From positions 62,001 through 126,000 of the forward strand of contig CAKSUT010000008.1 of the NCBI GenBank assembly GCA_934502885.1: a stretch of 64,000 bases of DNA, written 5' to 3'. How positions within the stretch are numbered: the stretch's first letter is position 1; each line of letters begins with the position of its first letter. This DNA comes from an uncultured Eubacteriales bacterium (GTDB lineage: Bacteria > Bacillota > Clostridia > Oscillospirales > CAG-382). Of the stretch, positions 53,301-62,573 are shown in pieces. Position numbers and translations under genes: made by a program. The notes below the pieces were generated by a model that did no database searches, was not told the DNA's origin, and worked only from the letters and a program-made list of their open reading frames with translations.

Positions 53301-56300
53301 ATGACGGCTTATCCGGGAAAGAAAATACAGTTTCCCGATATTACGGCGTATGTAAAATACGGCTTCCGTGTCGCAGGCTGGGCAGAGAAGGGAAGCACTG
53401 AGTATATCGTAAGCGTCCCGGAGAGAAACGTTACGCTCTACCCTGTGTATGAAGAAAGGACAGGCGAATACAGAGTAGTATATCTTAACGGTGCCGCCGC
53501 AGAGAACGGAAGCGGAATATCACCGGAAGAGCCTATGAACTCGGTCATCTCGGCAGTCGAGTTTCTGCGTGAGACCGGAGGAAGAATAGTCGTGACGGGA
53601 CCTACCGTGTTTGCAAACAACGGCAAAAAGGCAGGCTGTGCGGATTATCCTGTCGTGACGGGACTTGTGTTCAACAACACCGGTGACATAACAATAACCT
53701 CGCTTGACGAGGATTCCGGCATCGATTACAGGACCGCCTATGACAGCAGTACAAAGCTTCTTGACGAAAACGGCGCATACATCTTCTACGCCAACGGAAT
53801 AAACGGCGGTCAGAAAAATATGACGGGAAGAATAAAATACGAAAACGTCGTGTTTGACAAGGCGGTCGCAACCTATATAAACTTTGACGGACATCCGCTC
53901 ACCCTCGGCGGCGGCATAAGAGTCTACAACGGCACAAAATCAGGAGGCGTCACTGTCGGAACACTTCAGGTGAGAGGACTCGGAGAAAGCGGTTCGGTGA
54001 AATCCAACCCGGAGGGACTCGACATTGAAGTGTCCGGACTTGAGGTCGGAACGTGTGAATTCAACGTTGGAGGTGCGGCAAGCACGGTGGTCGGAGGAAT
54101 AAAGCTTGTTCTTCTCGACGATGTGAACTATAGCATAAATCTCGGTGCAAACATCGGCATGCTCACACTTACGGGCGACCTTCGCATAAATATGTACGGT
54201 AAGCCTCGCGGGTTTGTCACCTCAAAGCTTGAGCATGAAAGCGGAAACGTGCTTGTTTTGGAAAATGCCGGCGTTGACGCCGAACTCGATTTTGCCGCAC
54301 CGCAGGGATACGTGACCAAACGGGTTATGACCTCGGCTCTCGGAAGTATAGACTTCATAGACGGTGAACGTGACAGAGTCTCGGTTTTCTGCGACCTCGG
54401 TTATGAGTATTGCGATGTTTACATAAACGAGGCGGAGCTTTACGATACCGTCCGTTTCGGAAAAGACTTCCGTGCAGAGGTGGAAGTACCCGACTCGAGG
54501 ACCTACATTATAGATTACACCAACGACCCTTGCTTCAGCATAACCTTTGATACCGGCTGTGAAACTCTGAAGAACAGACTTTGGAATTCGCCCACAGCGG
54601 ATGTTTTCGTCCCCGACGGAGTTTACCGTTACGGATATCTGTTTGAGGGGTGGAGCTGCGACGGCAAGCTTTACGAACCGGGAGACATATACATAATGCC
54701 GGATGAAAACGTCACTTTTACGGCTGTGTGGACGAAGGCTCCGAAAATCACCGTTACTCTCGATACCAACGGTCACGGAAACGGCGGTACGGTTACGGAT
54801 TATATTTATGAGCGAATAACGCTTCCCACTCTTTCCGATACAGGCGCACACTTTATCGGATGGGCATTGTCCGACGACGCTGTCACGGGATTCCTCTATT
54901 ATGAACTTATCTCCGATGTCACGCTCTATGCGGTCTGGGTCGAGTCCGACAGCGTGTACTCCGTGAAAACCGCATATTCCGAGAGTGAGGAAAAAGCGTA
55001 TATCTATGTGTTCTTAGACGGAAAAGCCGCTTCGGAAGGTGTTTTTGCGTTCACTGCCGGAAGTATGCTTCGATACAATACCGGCGAAATAGCGGCGGCT
55101 CACGGTATTAATGCGGCTCTTGTATGCGGCAACGCAAACATTTCCGTGACATGGCAGGCGGACGAGCGTGAGTACGACTTTTTTGAGCGTCAGCTTCTCT
55201 TTACGCTTTCCTTTGACTGTAAGGCAGAGGGGGATGCTCCGAAAAATATAGAATCGCTTGCAATAATGAACGGTGAATGCAGTATTGACGGCGAGATCCG
55301 ACTATGTAAAGCTCCGACGGTGAAGGATAACATCAAAGCGTTCGGAAAGGTCGTCGGTACGGCAACCGTACTGAGGGATATTCCGGAAACGGCAAGAAGC
55401 AGTGCAATGCTCTATATTACCGACTCGGACGGAGATATCATATACTCGGAAAGGCTCGAAGCTCCCGGAAACAAGAAGCGTTCGTTTGCGTTTGATGTTA
55501 CGCTTCCGACGGGAAAGTACGGTATGCGCATAATAAAGACGGGATATCTCGAAAAAACAATAACCATTAACGTTTCCGACGGAACCCTTACTCTTTCCGA
55601 TCAGCCTCTTTTCGGCGGCGATACGGGAGATAACCTCGGAATGGGAGACGGCGTTATCGATGCTTACGACTTTATACGCATAATAAGAGGGTTTGACCCA
55701 AGCTTTAAACGGGTAAAGGAGCTTGACGTGAACGAGGACGGCGTTATAAATGTTCTCGATCTTGCGGTGATAAAGCAGATGCTCATGACAAGCATCGACC
55801 TATCCGAATACTCCGTGAGCACCGATGATCCGACACTTTACAGCTGCGCAAAAAGCTGTGCCGATGTGCTTTCAGAGAGAAGCGGAGTGACGGTCGGTGC
55901 GGATGATGGCGAGTCGGCAAAGAGGTTTGTTATATCCTGCAATAAGGACTATAAGCTTCGCAACTGGACGTCAAGCTTCAGCGGAACAGACACCGTCACG
56001 GTTGTCGGAGGAAGTGAAGAAGCACTCATACACGCATTTGAGAACATCGGAGATATAGCGACACACAGAGGAAACGGTATGCGGGAGAATTTGCCACAGT
56101 CACTGTCGTATGACTCAAACTACGACATTTCAACAGCGTCCTTTGCAGGAACTGAGCTTTGTAAATATTCCATGGTTGTGCCGTCCGAGGACGACGGACT
56201 TTCCGGAATGATAGCGGAGCATATCAACGGTTATCTTGCCGACAGCTACGGATATACCCTTGAGGTCAAAACCGAAAGCACACCTGACGCAAGCGAGATA

Positions 56301-57506
56301 CATATAGGAAATACGGGATATGTTGACTATCCGACACTTGAAACCGAGCATTGCAGCATAACGGTAAGCGGAAATAAGGTTGTGGTTGCGTACAACGGCG
56401 AATACAGTGCCGAAATAATAGCCTATGATTTCACGGAACAGGTTATATCGAAGTATAATCCGTTGTTTGACAGTGACACCTTCGGCATAAGCATTCCCGA
56501 CGGCTACGAGCTTCTCGACAACGATACAGTATCGACAAAGTTCCTCCTCATGTCAGATACGCACGTTGAGTCCGACTTTTGGGAGAAGGATCATGAGGTT
56601 TACACACTTTGGAAGCCGAATTTTGAGGCTCTTACGGAAACCTACAAGTATATCAACAGAAACTTTACGGTTGACGAGTTAAACTTCGGTCTGTTCTGCG
56701 GAGACCAGCTCAACACGGGTTACGCAAACAATCAGAAAGACCTTACCGACGAGCTTGAGAATTACTATGAAACTCTCGATATCCTCGATCTTTACAGAGA
56801 AACAAAGGGAAAGGACGTGTCCTCCTTCATGTTCTCGAAGACTGACGGCTACAATGACGCAGACGGAAAATACAAAACCTTCCCCGAGCTTGATTCGAGG
56901 ATAATCGCCTTCCAGGGAAATCACGACGAGGGTGTCCCGGACTTTTGGAGAGAGTGTTCGTTTGTGAGCGGCGACACGAAGTTCATTTGCTTCTTTGCAA
57001 GCTACATAGGACTCAGTGCTCCCGAAGGAAAGTACAGATCCACAGGATTCGTATCCGACGAAACAATAGAGTTTATCGAGAAAGAGCTTGAGAACACGGA
57101 CGACTCAGTAAATCATGTTGTGCTTGCGTGCCATTGGTCGATAGTACTCGGCGATAAGAATTTCGGCTGGCCGATACTTGACGCCTGTGCCGAGAACGGC
57201 TATAACGGCAACAGACAGAGACTTCTCGACCTCTGCGAAAAATACGGAGCCGATCTCTACATCAACGGTCACGAGCATAACGCCAACTACCCCATAGGAA
57301 AGGCAGGACCGCTCACCGATATAAGCATAGGCTCAACGACTTCGCACTGGGCAATTGTCGAGATACATAAGCGCAAGGCAGTGTTCGACATTTATACAAG
57401 AGCGTATACCGACGCCGAGGGCAATCTCACCAAGGAACCCGAATACGTCAAGACAAAGAAGATAGACCTTGTGCCGAGGAGCATTCTCTTGCGAGACGAT
57501 AAATGA
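50319..57506 (+). CDS. Giant secreted multidomain protein with internal dockerin and C-terminal metallophosphoesterase
   Basis: 2395 residues; CGGAG precedes the ATG. A signal peptide (KRRIVTFIVAVCMVLGC...AAE) spans residues 1-29. Three related modules follow (about 31-340, 535-840, 1050-1380), each starting with a 'L(S/T)ENGDG-x-PY(N)-F-A' box and GGTIVVCG and reading like parallel beta-helices. Each is followed by InlB/Flg_new-type repeats (FxGWSL, YAVW). A beta-sandwich-like region precedes a dockerin type I (about 1765-1825) with two Ca-binding repeats, GVIDAYDF and DVNEDGVINVLDLA. The C-terminus (about 2078-2395) is a calcineurin-like phosphoesterase with MSDTHVE, FCGDQ, GNHDE and NGHEHN. 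No sorting signal or S-layer domain is seen. Function unknown; extracellular phosphate release while attached to a cohesin is an inference. Confidence 0.85.
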   Translation: MSKRRIVTFIVAVCMVLGCVNVVPMLGAAEESAAVFVNETLSENGDGTADSPYNTFAAAVSAIKSTGGTIVVCGQTKLASDAFKNVATDITVTSKYGGSDYRGVLEGDAENGYALTGAYLYCVFSSPIEAGTGTGAITFENVNYRAAAQYAAFNFGGRRFTLGDGVAVYEPTTNSTEQTNTRLAETFQMRYLNIGTQTATYGDMYGKVGRDTSVLNLYLGARANAVAESYLADIDGNVKYFYVSDENKDETAEHLTINGDVKINLGGSISNITVSSKNGVSGLKKLGGSLLIAVKNGAEVPNIASDVKTAAGKWIVAKSVSDDVSVRLTEENSLYTVKVTGDYNCVSLKNASSENIKNVNLSDGECVFGADDLESGIYTLEPSVREFYTATFVDNGCGNTVDPYIAASDDAEALTFMLPSLENSENFEFAGWSLTENSDIAEYAGGAQYTLSGNTVFYAVWSEREKITVTFKDESGKIIGTFSGMAGTVISDFPDAPQKEGYRFLFWSCDGKTPVTVLGEASAAATPVYEYTGIIPVYLDGTLTENGDGKTPETAYNSFESAMNAVITDGGTIVVCGATEMKDNGFINKGDVTFTSVDPNTGKDYRGGLNEETNEFSGAYLSRSEGSPYTMAYLTAVPSKVVFERIDIVYRSQYSAIMARGRSVVFGDEVGFYEPTVNNTSCTTFRPVVTFSFRLYESGDETGNTVYTENIIGKNTVIPYYQLGSRKNMTLPGHSVTVNGEVGRIIFAGDLKSTDGNHGALTLTGDVNITVNGKLGKITDASVKVGETVYNGLGTFDGDLRVVVNHTSQFDPDTGISSYVRAAAKGVYTVVGTEGVIVGTKDKNGKRVYTAEFEDGYNTVTVTNAAGEVISEKFSLYGREVEFTLPEYGSYTVTAGYRSVYKITYIDKTFGLKIPQYAAEANDESALSAKIASIDNTVTHRFIGWSLTEDGTAPDYTGGETVTLTESMTLYSIWKSIPKYTVNFKAEDETDLGSMTAYPGKKIQFPDITAYVKYGFRVAGWAEKGSTEYIVSVPERNVTLYPVYEERTGEYRVVYLNGAAAENGSGISPEEPMNSVISAVEFLRETGGRIVVTGPTVFANNGKKAGCADYPVVTGLVFNNTGDITITSLDEDSGIDYRTAYDSSTKLLDENGAYIFYANGINGGQKNMTGRIKYENVVFDKAVATYINFDGHPLTLGGGIRVYNGTKSGGVTVGTLQVRGLGESGSVKSNPEGLDIEVSGLEVGTCEFNVGGAASTVVGGIKLVLLDDVNYSINLGANIGMLTLTGDLRINMYGKPRGFVTSKLEHESGNVLVLENAGVDAELDFAAPQGYVTKRVMTSALGSIDFIDGERDRVSVFCDLGYEYCDVYINEAELYDTVRFGKDFRAEVEVPDSRTYIIDYTNDPCFSITFDTGCETLKNRLWNSPTADVFVPDGVYRYGYLFEGWSCDGKLYEPGDIYIMPDENVTFTAVWTKAPKITVTLDTNGHGNGGTVTDYIYERITLPTLSDTGAHFIGWALSDDAVTGFLYYELISDVTLYAVWVESDSVYSVKTAYSESEEKAYIYVFLDGKAASEGVFAFTAGSMLRYNTGEIAAAHGINAALVCGNANISVTWQADEREYDFFERQLLFTLSFDCKAEGDAPKNIESLAIMNGECSIDGEIRLCKAPTVKDNIKAFGKVVGTATVLRDIPETARSSAMLYITDSDGDIIYSERLEAPGNKKRSFAFDVTLPTGKYGMRIIKTGYLEKTITINVSDGTLTLSDQPLFGGDTGDNLGMGDGVIDAYDFIRIIRGFDPSFKRVKELDVNEDGVINVLDLAVIKQMLMTSIDLSEYSVSTDDPTLYSCAKSCADVLSERSGVTVGADDGESAKRFVISCNKDYKLRNWTSSFSGTDTVTVVGGSEEALIHAFENIGDIATHRGNGMRENLPQSLSYDSNYDISTASFAGTELCKYSMVVPSEDDGLSGMIAEHINGYLADSYGYTLEVKTESTPDASEIHIGNTGYVDYPTLETEHCSITVSGNKVVVAYNGEYSAEIIAYDFTEQVISKYNPLFDSDTFGISIPDGYELLDNDTVSTKFLLMSDTHVESDFWEKDHEVYTLWKPNFEALTETYKYINRNFTVDELNFGLFCGDQLNTGYANNQKDLTDELENYYETLDILDLYRETKGKDVSSFMFSKTDGYNDADGKYKTFPELDSRIIAFQGNHDEGVPDFWRECSFVSGDTKFICFFASYIGLSAPEGKYRSTGFVSDETIEFIEKELENTDDSVNHVVLACHWSIVLGDKNFGWPILDACAENGYNGNRQRLLDLCEKYGADLYINGHEHNANYPIGKAGPLTDISIGSTTSHWAIVEIHKRKAVFDIYTRAYTDAEGNLTKEPEYVKTKKIDLVPRSILLRDDK

Positions 57507-57553
57507 GTCTCGGTTGACTCTGTTGGCATAACAATCAAATAAGGAATAAAACC

Positions 57554-57588
57554 ACCGTCCGCCGAGGGTAATGCTTCAAGCGGGCGGT
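57554..57588 (+). terminator. Probable terminator of the giant gene
   Basis: A 9-bp stem ACCGTCCGC/GCGGGCGGT (57554-57562 with 57580-57588, one wobble) is followed by TTGCTTTG, a weak T tract. Confidence 0.55.
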
Positions 57589-57705
57589 TTGCTTTGCCTC
57601 CAAGGTCATTTTCTGTCGTTGCGGTGACAGCCGCAAAGCTTGCAGAATCACCGTTTACCGGCGTGCGAATACGCCCATACACCGTGTTTTGACGCAAAAA
57701 AGCCG

Positions 57706-57736
57706 TCCGCCGAAGGGAGAGCTTCAAACGGACGGT
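57706..57736 (-). terminator. Terminator of the Ig-like repeat protein gene
   Basis: Minus strand stem CCGTCCG/CGGACGG (57735-57729 with 57719-57713) is followed by CTTTTTTG. Its core resembles the hairpin at 57554-57588, as if one was copied from the other. Confidence 0.8.
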
Positions 57737-57766
57737 AAACTTATTCACTTTGAACCGGCGTCGGGA

Positions 57767-60700
57767 TTATTTGCTTTCGGTCGAGCCGCTATCGGTGTTT
57801 TCGGACTTCTTTGTGTCCTCCGTCTGCTTCGGTTCTTCGGACTTGGGTTCAGGCTTGGGTTCGGGCTTTGCGACTACCGTCACGGTTATTCTTTCGGAGA
57901 TAAGGTCGTTTGTGAAGGAGATTGTCGCCTTGCCGACCTTCTTTGCCGTGAGTGTGTTGCCGCTTACGCTGACAACCGTTGTACTCGAGCTTCTTGCGCC
58001 GAGGTTGCCTGTGTACGCTTCGGTCTTCTTGTCGTAGTAAACCGAATCGGCTTCGATGACGTAGGTGTCGCCGACCTCGAGAGTGATCTCCGTCTTGCGG
58101 AGCTTTATCTCGGTGACATAGGCGTTGTCGCCCTTAACGGTGACGGTAATGGTGTTTCTTGTTGCCGAGAGGTACTCGCTCTTGAAGCGGATTTTTGCCG
58201 TACCTGCTCTTACAGCAGTGACCTTTGTGCCGTCAATGGAGATGGCGTCGCTGTCGCCGGAGTAAATGTACGGTTCAAGCTCTGTGTAGCTCTTTGTCGT
58301 TCCGTCGCGGTACTTCGCGGTTGCGAGTATGGTGAACGAGTCGCCGGGCGTCATGGTGACGCTTGTGGAGGTGTCGAGTGTTACGCTCGAGATTGTTCCG
58401 TCGCTTCCGTCCGCGCCGACTACCGTTACGGTTATCGTCTTGCCCGCAAGCCATTCGTCGCGGAAGCCTATCTTCGCCGTACCTGCTTTCTTTGCGGTGA
58501 TGACGTTGTCGGAGAGGGAGATGTACGACGAACCTGTTGTGATGTAGGGATCGGCGTCGGCATATTCACCCTTGGTTCTGTCGGTGTAGGTTGCGGTTGC
58601 GGTTATCGTAGCCTTGTCGCCTACGGCAAGCTTGTAAGAGGTTGTGTCGAGTGCAACGGACTTAATGTTCGCGGTGGGGTCTACAACGGTGACGCGGATT
58701 GTCTTGGTCACGTATTCGTTATAGAACGAAATTGTGCAGGTACCCTCGTTTATTGCGGTGACAGTGTTGTTCTTTATGCGTACAACCGCATTTTCGTCGG
58801 AGTTGTACGGCTCAAGGTCGGTAAACGTAGCTGTTGTGCCGTCCTTGTACTTCGCCGTTGCCTCTATGGTGAACGATTCGCCTATCTTGAGGTTCTGAGT
58901 CGTTGCGGTCTTGAGAGTGATGCTTGTGATGCTGTCGGTTTCTTTTACGACATCGACGTAGATTGTTTCGGTCGTGAGAAATTCGCTTGCAAACTTAATC
59001 TTTGCGAGGCCGACCTTGAGAGCCGTTACCTTGTTGTCAGCTATCGAGATTACGCCTTCACCCGAATAAATGTAGGGGGAGAGGTCGGTGTAAGCGGTCG
59101 TCTTGCCCGAGCCGAGTGTTGCGGTCGCCTTTATTACGAAGGAGTCGCCGACGGCAATAGTCTTGTCGTAAGGAGTGGTGATTTCCACGGACGCAACGTC
59201 GTTTGTTCCGGCACCCGTTTCGGAAACGGTGACTGTGAGAGTCTTGGACGAGAGGTAGTCGTCGTTAAACTTTATCTTTGCAACGCCCGCCTTCTTTGCG
59301 GTTATCCTTCTGCCCGAGAGGGAGATGTAGGAGGAACCGGAGTAGATGTACGGATCGGCGTCGGTGTAGGTTGCGGAGTCGCCGTTGTAATAGGTTGCGA
59401 TGGGATTTATGGTGTAGGTCTTGCCGATTGCAAGGGAGATGCTTGTCGAAGCAAGCGTTACGGACTTGATTGTCGTGTCGTCCTCTTCATCGACTACTTT
59501 TACTGTAAGCGTCTTGGAGGAGAGGTAAGTGTCCTCAAACTTAATCTTCGCAGTACCTATCTTTTTTCCGGTGAGCTTCTTGCCGGAGAGCTTTACGTAG
59601 CTTGAACCGGAGTAAATGTAGGGAGTGAATGCCGTGTAGGACTTAGTTGTGCCGTTTCTGTAGGTTGCGGTTGCGCTTATTGTGTAAGTGTTGCCGACCG
59701 CAAGAGAGATGCTTGTGGATTTGAGAGATACGGATCTTATCGACGAATTGTAATCGTCGTTATCGTCCTCGCTTACCCTAACTTTAAGCGACTTAGAGGA
59801 GAGGTAATCGTCGGTAAACTTTATCGTCGCCGTACCCTCTTTCTTACCCGTTACCTTCTTTCCGGAAAGGGTTACGTAGGACGAACCGGAAGAAACGTAG
59901 GGAGTGAATGCTGTATACGACTTTTCGCTTCCGTTGTAGTAGGTTGCGGTTGCTCTTATCGTGTAGGACTCGCCGATGTCGATTGTGACGCTTGTCTTGT
60001 CGAGAGAAACCGACTTTATGGAATTGGATTTGCTTGTGACATATACGGTAAAGGTCTTTGAAGAGAGGTATTCGTCCTCAAACTTGATTTTTGCCGTACC
60101 CTCGTTCTTCGCCGTGATCTTTCTGCCCGAAAGGGAGATGTAGGAGGAACCGGAGGAAATGTAGGGATTTATGTCGGTGTAAGACTTTTCGCTTCCGTTT
60201 TTGTAGGTTGCGGTCGCGGTTATCGTGTGGGTGCTTCCGACTGTGAGAGTGACGCTTGTTTCATCGAGAGCTACGGACTTTATTGTCGTGGAGTTACCCG
60301 TTACGGTGACATATACAGTCTCGCCGGAGAGGAAGGAATTGTTGAATTTAATCTTCGCAGTACCCTCCTTGAGACCCTTTACTCGGTTTCCGGAAAGGGA
60401 GACAGTGCTTGAACCTGTGTAGATGTATGCGTCGAGGTCGGTGTATTCCTTTCTTTCGCCGTTGCTGTAGTAAGCGGTTGCGGTGAGGTAGAAGCTCTCG
60501 CCGACTCCTATAGACTTCGATGTGTCTGTGTCAAGGCGGAGATATTCGACAGAGGGAGCTTTTCCGTCGCGCGAAACGACCACTCCGAAGCTTGCGTTTT
60601 CGAGACCGCCGACCTTGTTTCTGAAGCGTACCGTCGCACTGCCCTCGCGGAGAGCCGTCACCTTTGTACCCTTTACGGAAACGACATTCTCGCCGGAGGA

Positions 60701-61333
60701 AACGTACATATCGAGCTTCGAGGCGTAAGACTCTGTTCTGCCGTCCTTGTACTTTGCGATTGCGTCAACGTCGAAGCTCTCGCCGACCTTAAGGTAGGTC
60801 GTGTTTTCGGGAACGACGAACACCTCGGAAATTTCAGTGCTTTCGGTCTTGGAGCTGCGCTTGAAGTCGATGCGGCGTGTTGCGTTGTTCCATGTAACCT
60901 TGCCGTTTGCCGCAAGGTCCTCAAACATGATTATCGTGTAACCGCCTATGTTGTAGCTTTGAATGAGCTTGTCGTTGAGATAGGTCTTGATGTCCGTGTA
61001 GTAAACATTGGACTTTATCTTGCCTATCATGTCCGGCGTTACGGTGGGTATCGTCACGTTCTTTGTGCCGACGTTTCCGTCACCCTCGTTTATGTAAAGA
61101 GCACGCGACGCCTGATTCCATATGACGTTGAAGCCGTAGCCGAGAAGCTGTTCCGCCATTACCGCAGTGTAGCCGGAAATGTTGTACGATTCGATCGGCT
61201 GACCGTCGATGTATGCGACAATGTCCGTGTGGAGCGTGTGGTTGACGATATCGCCGACGTTTACCGCATACACACTCGTCGAGAGCATTATTATGCAGAG
61301 AAAAATGCTTATCGCGGATAGAAGTTTTTTCAT
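57767..61333 (-). CDS. Secreted stalk-domain protein with 11 tandem Ig-like (Big_2-type) repeats
   Basis: 1188 residues; AAAAGGAGA precedes the ATG. A signal peptide (LLSAISIFLCIIMLSTSVYA, residues 4-23) is followed by a copper-amine-oxidase-N1-like stalk module (about 25-165) built from two half repeats (IVAYIDGQPIESYNISGY, IKTYLNDKLIQSYNIGGY). About eleven ~85-residue repeats then follow, each with SVxLDxTSxxLxVGxxYTI and a GTAKIKFxDxYLSSKTxTVxV-like end. The tail is Pro/Glu/Lys-rich (PEPKPEPK) without an LPxTG anchor. It follows the CAP gene after 48 bases. Probably an envelope-associated adhesin or structural protein; function not shown. Confidence 0.87.
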   Translation of the reverse strand: MKKLLSAISIFLCIIMLSTSVYAVNVGDIVNHTLHTDIVAYIDGQPIESYNISGYTAVMAEQLLGYGFNVIWNQASRALYINEGDGNVGTKNVTIPTVTPDMIGKIKSNVYYTDIKTYLNDKLIQSYNIGGYTIIMFEDLAANGKVTWNNATRRIDFKRSSKTESTEISEVFVVPENTTYLKVGESFDVDAIAKYKDGRTESYASKLDMYVSSGENVVSVKGTKVTALREGSATVRFRNKVGGLENASFGVVVSRDGKAPSVEYLRLDTDTSKSIGVGESFYLTATAYYSNGERKEYTDLDAYIYTGSSTVSLSGNRVKGLKEGTAKIKFNNSFLSGETVYVTVTGNSTTIKSVALDETSVTLTVGSTHTITATATYKNGSEKSYTDINPYISSGSSYISLSGRKITAKNEGTAKIKFEDEYLSSKTFTVYVTSKSNSIKSVSLDKTSVTIDIGESYTIRATATYYNGSEKSYTAFTPYVSSGSSYVTLSGKKVTGKKEGTATIKFTDDYLSSKSLKVRVSEDDNDDYNSSIRSVSLKSTSISLAVGNTYTISATATYRNGTTKSYTAFTPYIYSGSSYVKLSGKKLTGKKIGTAKIKFEDTYLSSKTLTVKVVDEEDDTTIKSVTLASTSISLAIGKTYTINPIATYYNGDSATYTDADPYIYSGSSYISLSGRRITAKKAGVAKIKFNDDYLSSKTLTVTVSETGAGTNDVASVEITTPYDKTIAVGDSFVIKATATLGSGKTTAYTDLSPYIYSGEGVISIADNKVTALKVGLAKIKFASEFLTTETIYVDVVKETDSITSITLKTATTQNLKIGESFTIEATAKYKDGTTATFTDLEPYNSDENAVVRIKNNTVTAINEGTCTISFYNEYVTKTIRVTVVDPTANIKSVALDTTSYKLAVGDKATITATATYTDRTKGEYADADPYITTGSSYISLSDNVITAKKAGTAKIGFRDEWLAGKTITVTVVGADGSDGTISSVTLDTSTSVTMTPGDSFTILATAKYRDGTTKSYTELEPYIYSGDSDAISIDGTKVTAVRAGTAKIRFKSEYLSATRNTITVTVKGDNAYVTEIKLRKTEITLEVGDTYVIEADSVYYDKKTEAYTGNLGARSSSTTVVSVSGNTLTAKKVGKATISFTNDLISERITVTVVAKPEPKPEPKSEEPKQTEDTKKSENTDSGSTESK

Positions 61334-61381
61334 GTCAAAGTCTCCTTTTACTGTGTTTACTTTTGCCGCACTCCGACGGCA

Positions 61382-62317
61382 TTACCTGCTGTCACCCATG
61401 TGTATCACGCTTTCGCCTTCGCCAAGATCCATTTTTTTTGTGAACAGCTGTACCCAATAAAGTCTTCCGTCTTTCTTGTATACGCCGACTCCGACGTCCG
61501 TGTAGCGTGAACTCAGAATGTTTGCACGGTGTCCCTCGGAATTCATCCAGCCGTCCATGACAGACTCCGGAGTGCCGTAGCCCATCGCTATGTTCTCGCC
61601 TGCACCCATGTAGACTATGTCAAACTCCGCCAGAACCGAGAAGCATGAGCCGCCGTCGGGACGTGTGTGCGAGAAGTGACCGTCGCACGATATTTCCTCG
61701 GCTCTCACTGCCGTCGCTTTCATGAGAGCGTCGTTCTTTTTGAGAGGGGAGAGCCCTTGACTTTTGCGTTCGATGTTCAGAAGCCTTATTACCTCGTCGG
61801 CATACTCATTCTCGGACATACGCCGCTTGAAGCTAATCTCTCTTTCGTCAGAATTCCACGAAATATCTCCGAAAGACGACAGACAGTCGAAGATGATTAT
61901 CGTCGAGCCGCCGACGTTGTAGCTTTCCGCAAGAGCACCGTTGACATATGCCTTGATATCGGTGTAGTAAACCTCGGACTTGTTCCGACCTACCATTGCC
62001 TCCGGAATTTTCAGTACCGTTACGTCGCGCTTCTCGACCTTTCCTTCGCCCTCGGTGACGGAAAGAGAGCGTTCCTCTCCGTTCCATTTGACATCAAAGC
62101 CGTATTCGAGAAGCTGTTCGGCGACTATCGCCGTTCTTCCGTTTATGTTGTACGATTCAATCGGCTGACCGTCAATGTAAGCCACGATGTCGGTGTAGAG
62201 CGTGTGGTTCACAACCTCTCCGACAACGGCAGCCGAAGCCTGTGTGCCGAGCGGCGCAAAGACCGTCGCCGCCGTCAGCGCGAGAGCCGTAAGTCCCGCC
62301 GCAAATTTGTTCCGCAT
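61382..62317 (-). CDS. Secreted CAP (SCP/PR1)-domain protein with stalk module
   Basis: 311 residues from the ATG at 62317; AGGGGGA is well spaced for it, while the ATG at 62326 would abut that site. A signal peptide (FAAGLTALALTAATVFAPLG) precedes the same stalk module as in the next gene (IVAYIDGQPIESYNINGR). The CAP domain spans about residues 170-300 with LLNIERKSQGLSPLKKNDAL, HFSHTRPDGGSCFSVL and SEGHRANILSSRYTDVGVG. CAP proteins are extracellular and of mostly unknown function in bacteria; some relate to sporulation or the envelope. First gene of a two-gene operon. Confidence 0.9.
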   Translation of the reverse strand: MRNKFAAGLTALALTAATVFAPLGTQASAAVVGEVVNHTLYTDIVAYIDGQPIESYNINGRTAIVAEQLLEYGFDVKWNGEERSLSVTEGEGKVEKRDVTVLKIPEAMVGRNKSEVYYTDIKAYVNGALAESYNVGGSTIIIFDCLSSFGDISWNSDEREISFKRRMSENEYADEVIRLLNIERKSQGLSPLKKNDALMKATAVRAEEISCDGHFSHTRPDGGSCFSVLAEFDIVYMGAGENIAMGYGTPESVMDGWMNSEGHRANILSSRYTDVGVGVYKKDGRLYWVQLFTKKMDLGEGESVIHMGDSR

Positions 62318-62352
62318 AATCCGCATTCCCCCTTGTTCGCGAGTATATCAGT

Positions 62353-62385
62353 ACAGAGTATATTATACAATAAATACTCTGTCAA
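62353..62385 (-). promoter_or_regulatory. Promoter of the CAP/Ig-repeat operon with an overlapping inverted repeat
   Basis: Minus strand: TTGACA (62385-62380), 17-base spacer, TATACT (62362-62357). A perfect 9-bp inverted repeat, ACAGAGTAT (62353-62361) and ATACTCTGT (62374-62382), overlaps both boxes with 21-bp centre spacing, as an operator for a dimeric repressor would. Confidence 0.75.
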
Positions 62386-62573
62386 AGCAAAAACAATTTG
62401 TAAATAAATACTTATATTTTCTTAAGAGTTGCCCCTCACACATATAAGACGCAAGAACCCGATAAAAAGTTCCGTGCAAAAGCGGAATTTGTGTATAAAG
62501 TATACTCGGACGGAAAAAATAGAGACACAGACCGCGCAAAGGCGGCGAAGGTACGGAAAGGAACGGTAAAAAC

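Noticed and set aside
57689..59605. 638-codon plus-strand open frame antisense to the Ig-like repeat gene
   Set aside because: It is Cys/Gly/Arg-rich nonsense created by the repeated reading on the other strand, which has a signal peptide, ribosome binding site and terminator.
58100..60750. Regular near-repeats that look like a CRISPR or satellite array
   Set aside because: The period (about 255 bp) and the intact reading frame show that they encode tandem Ig-like protein domains; there are no short identical repeats with unique spacers.
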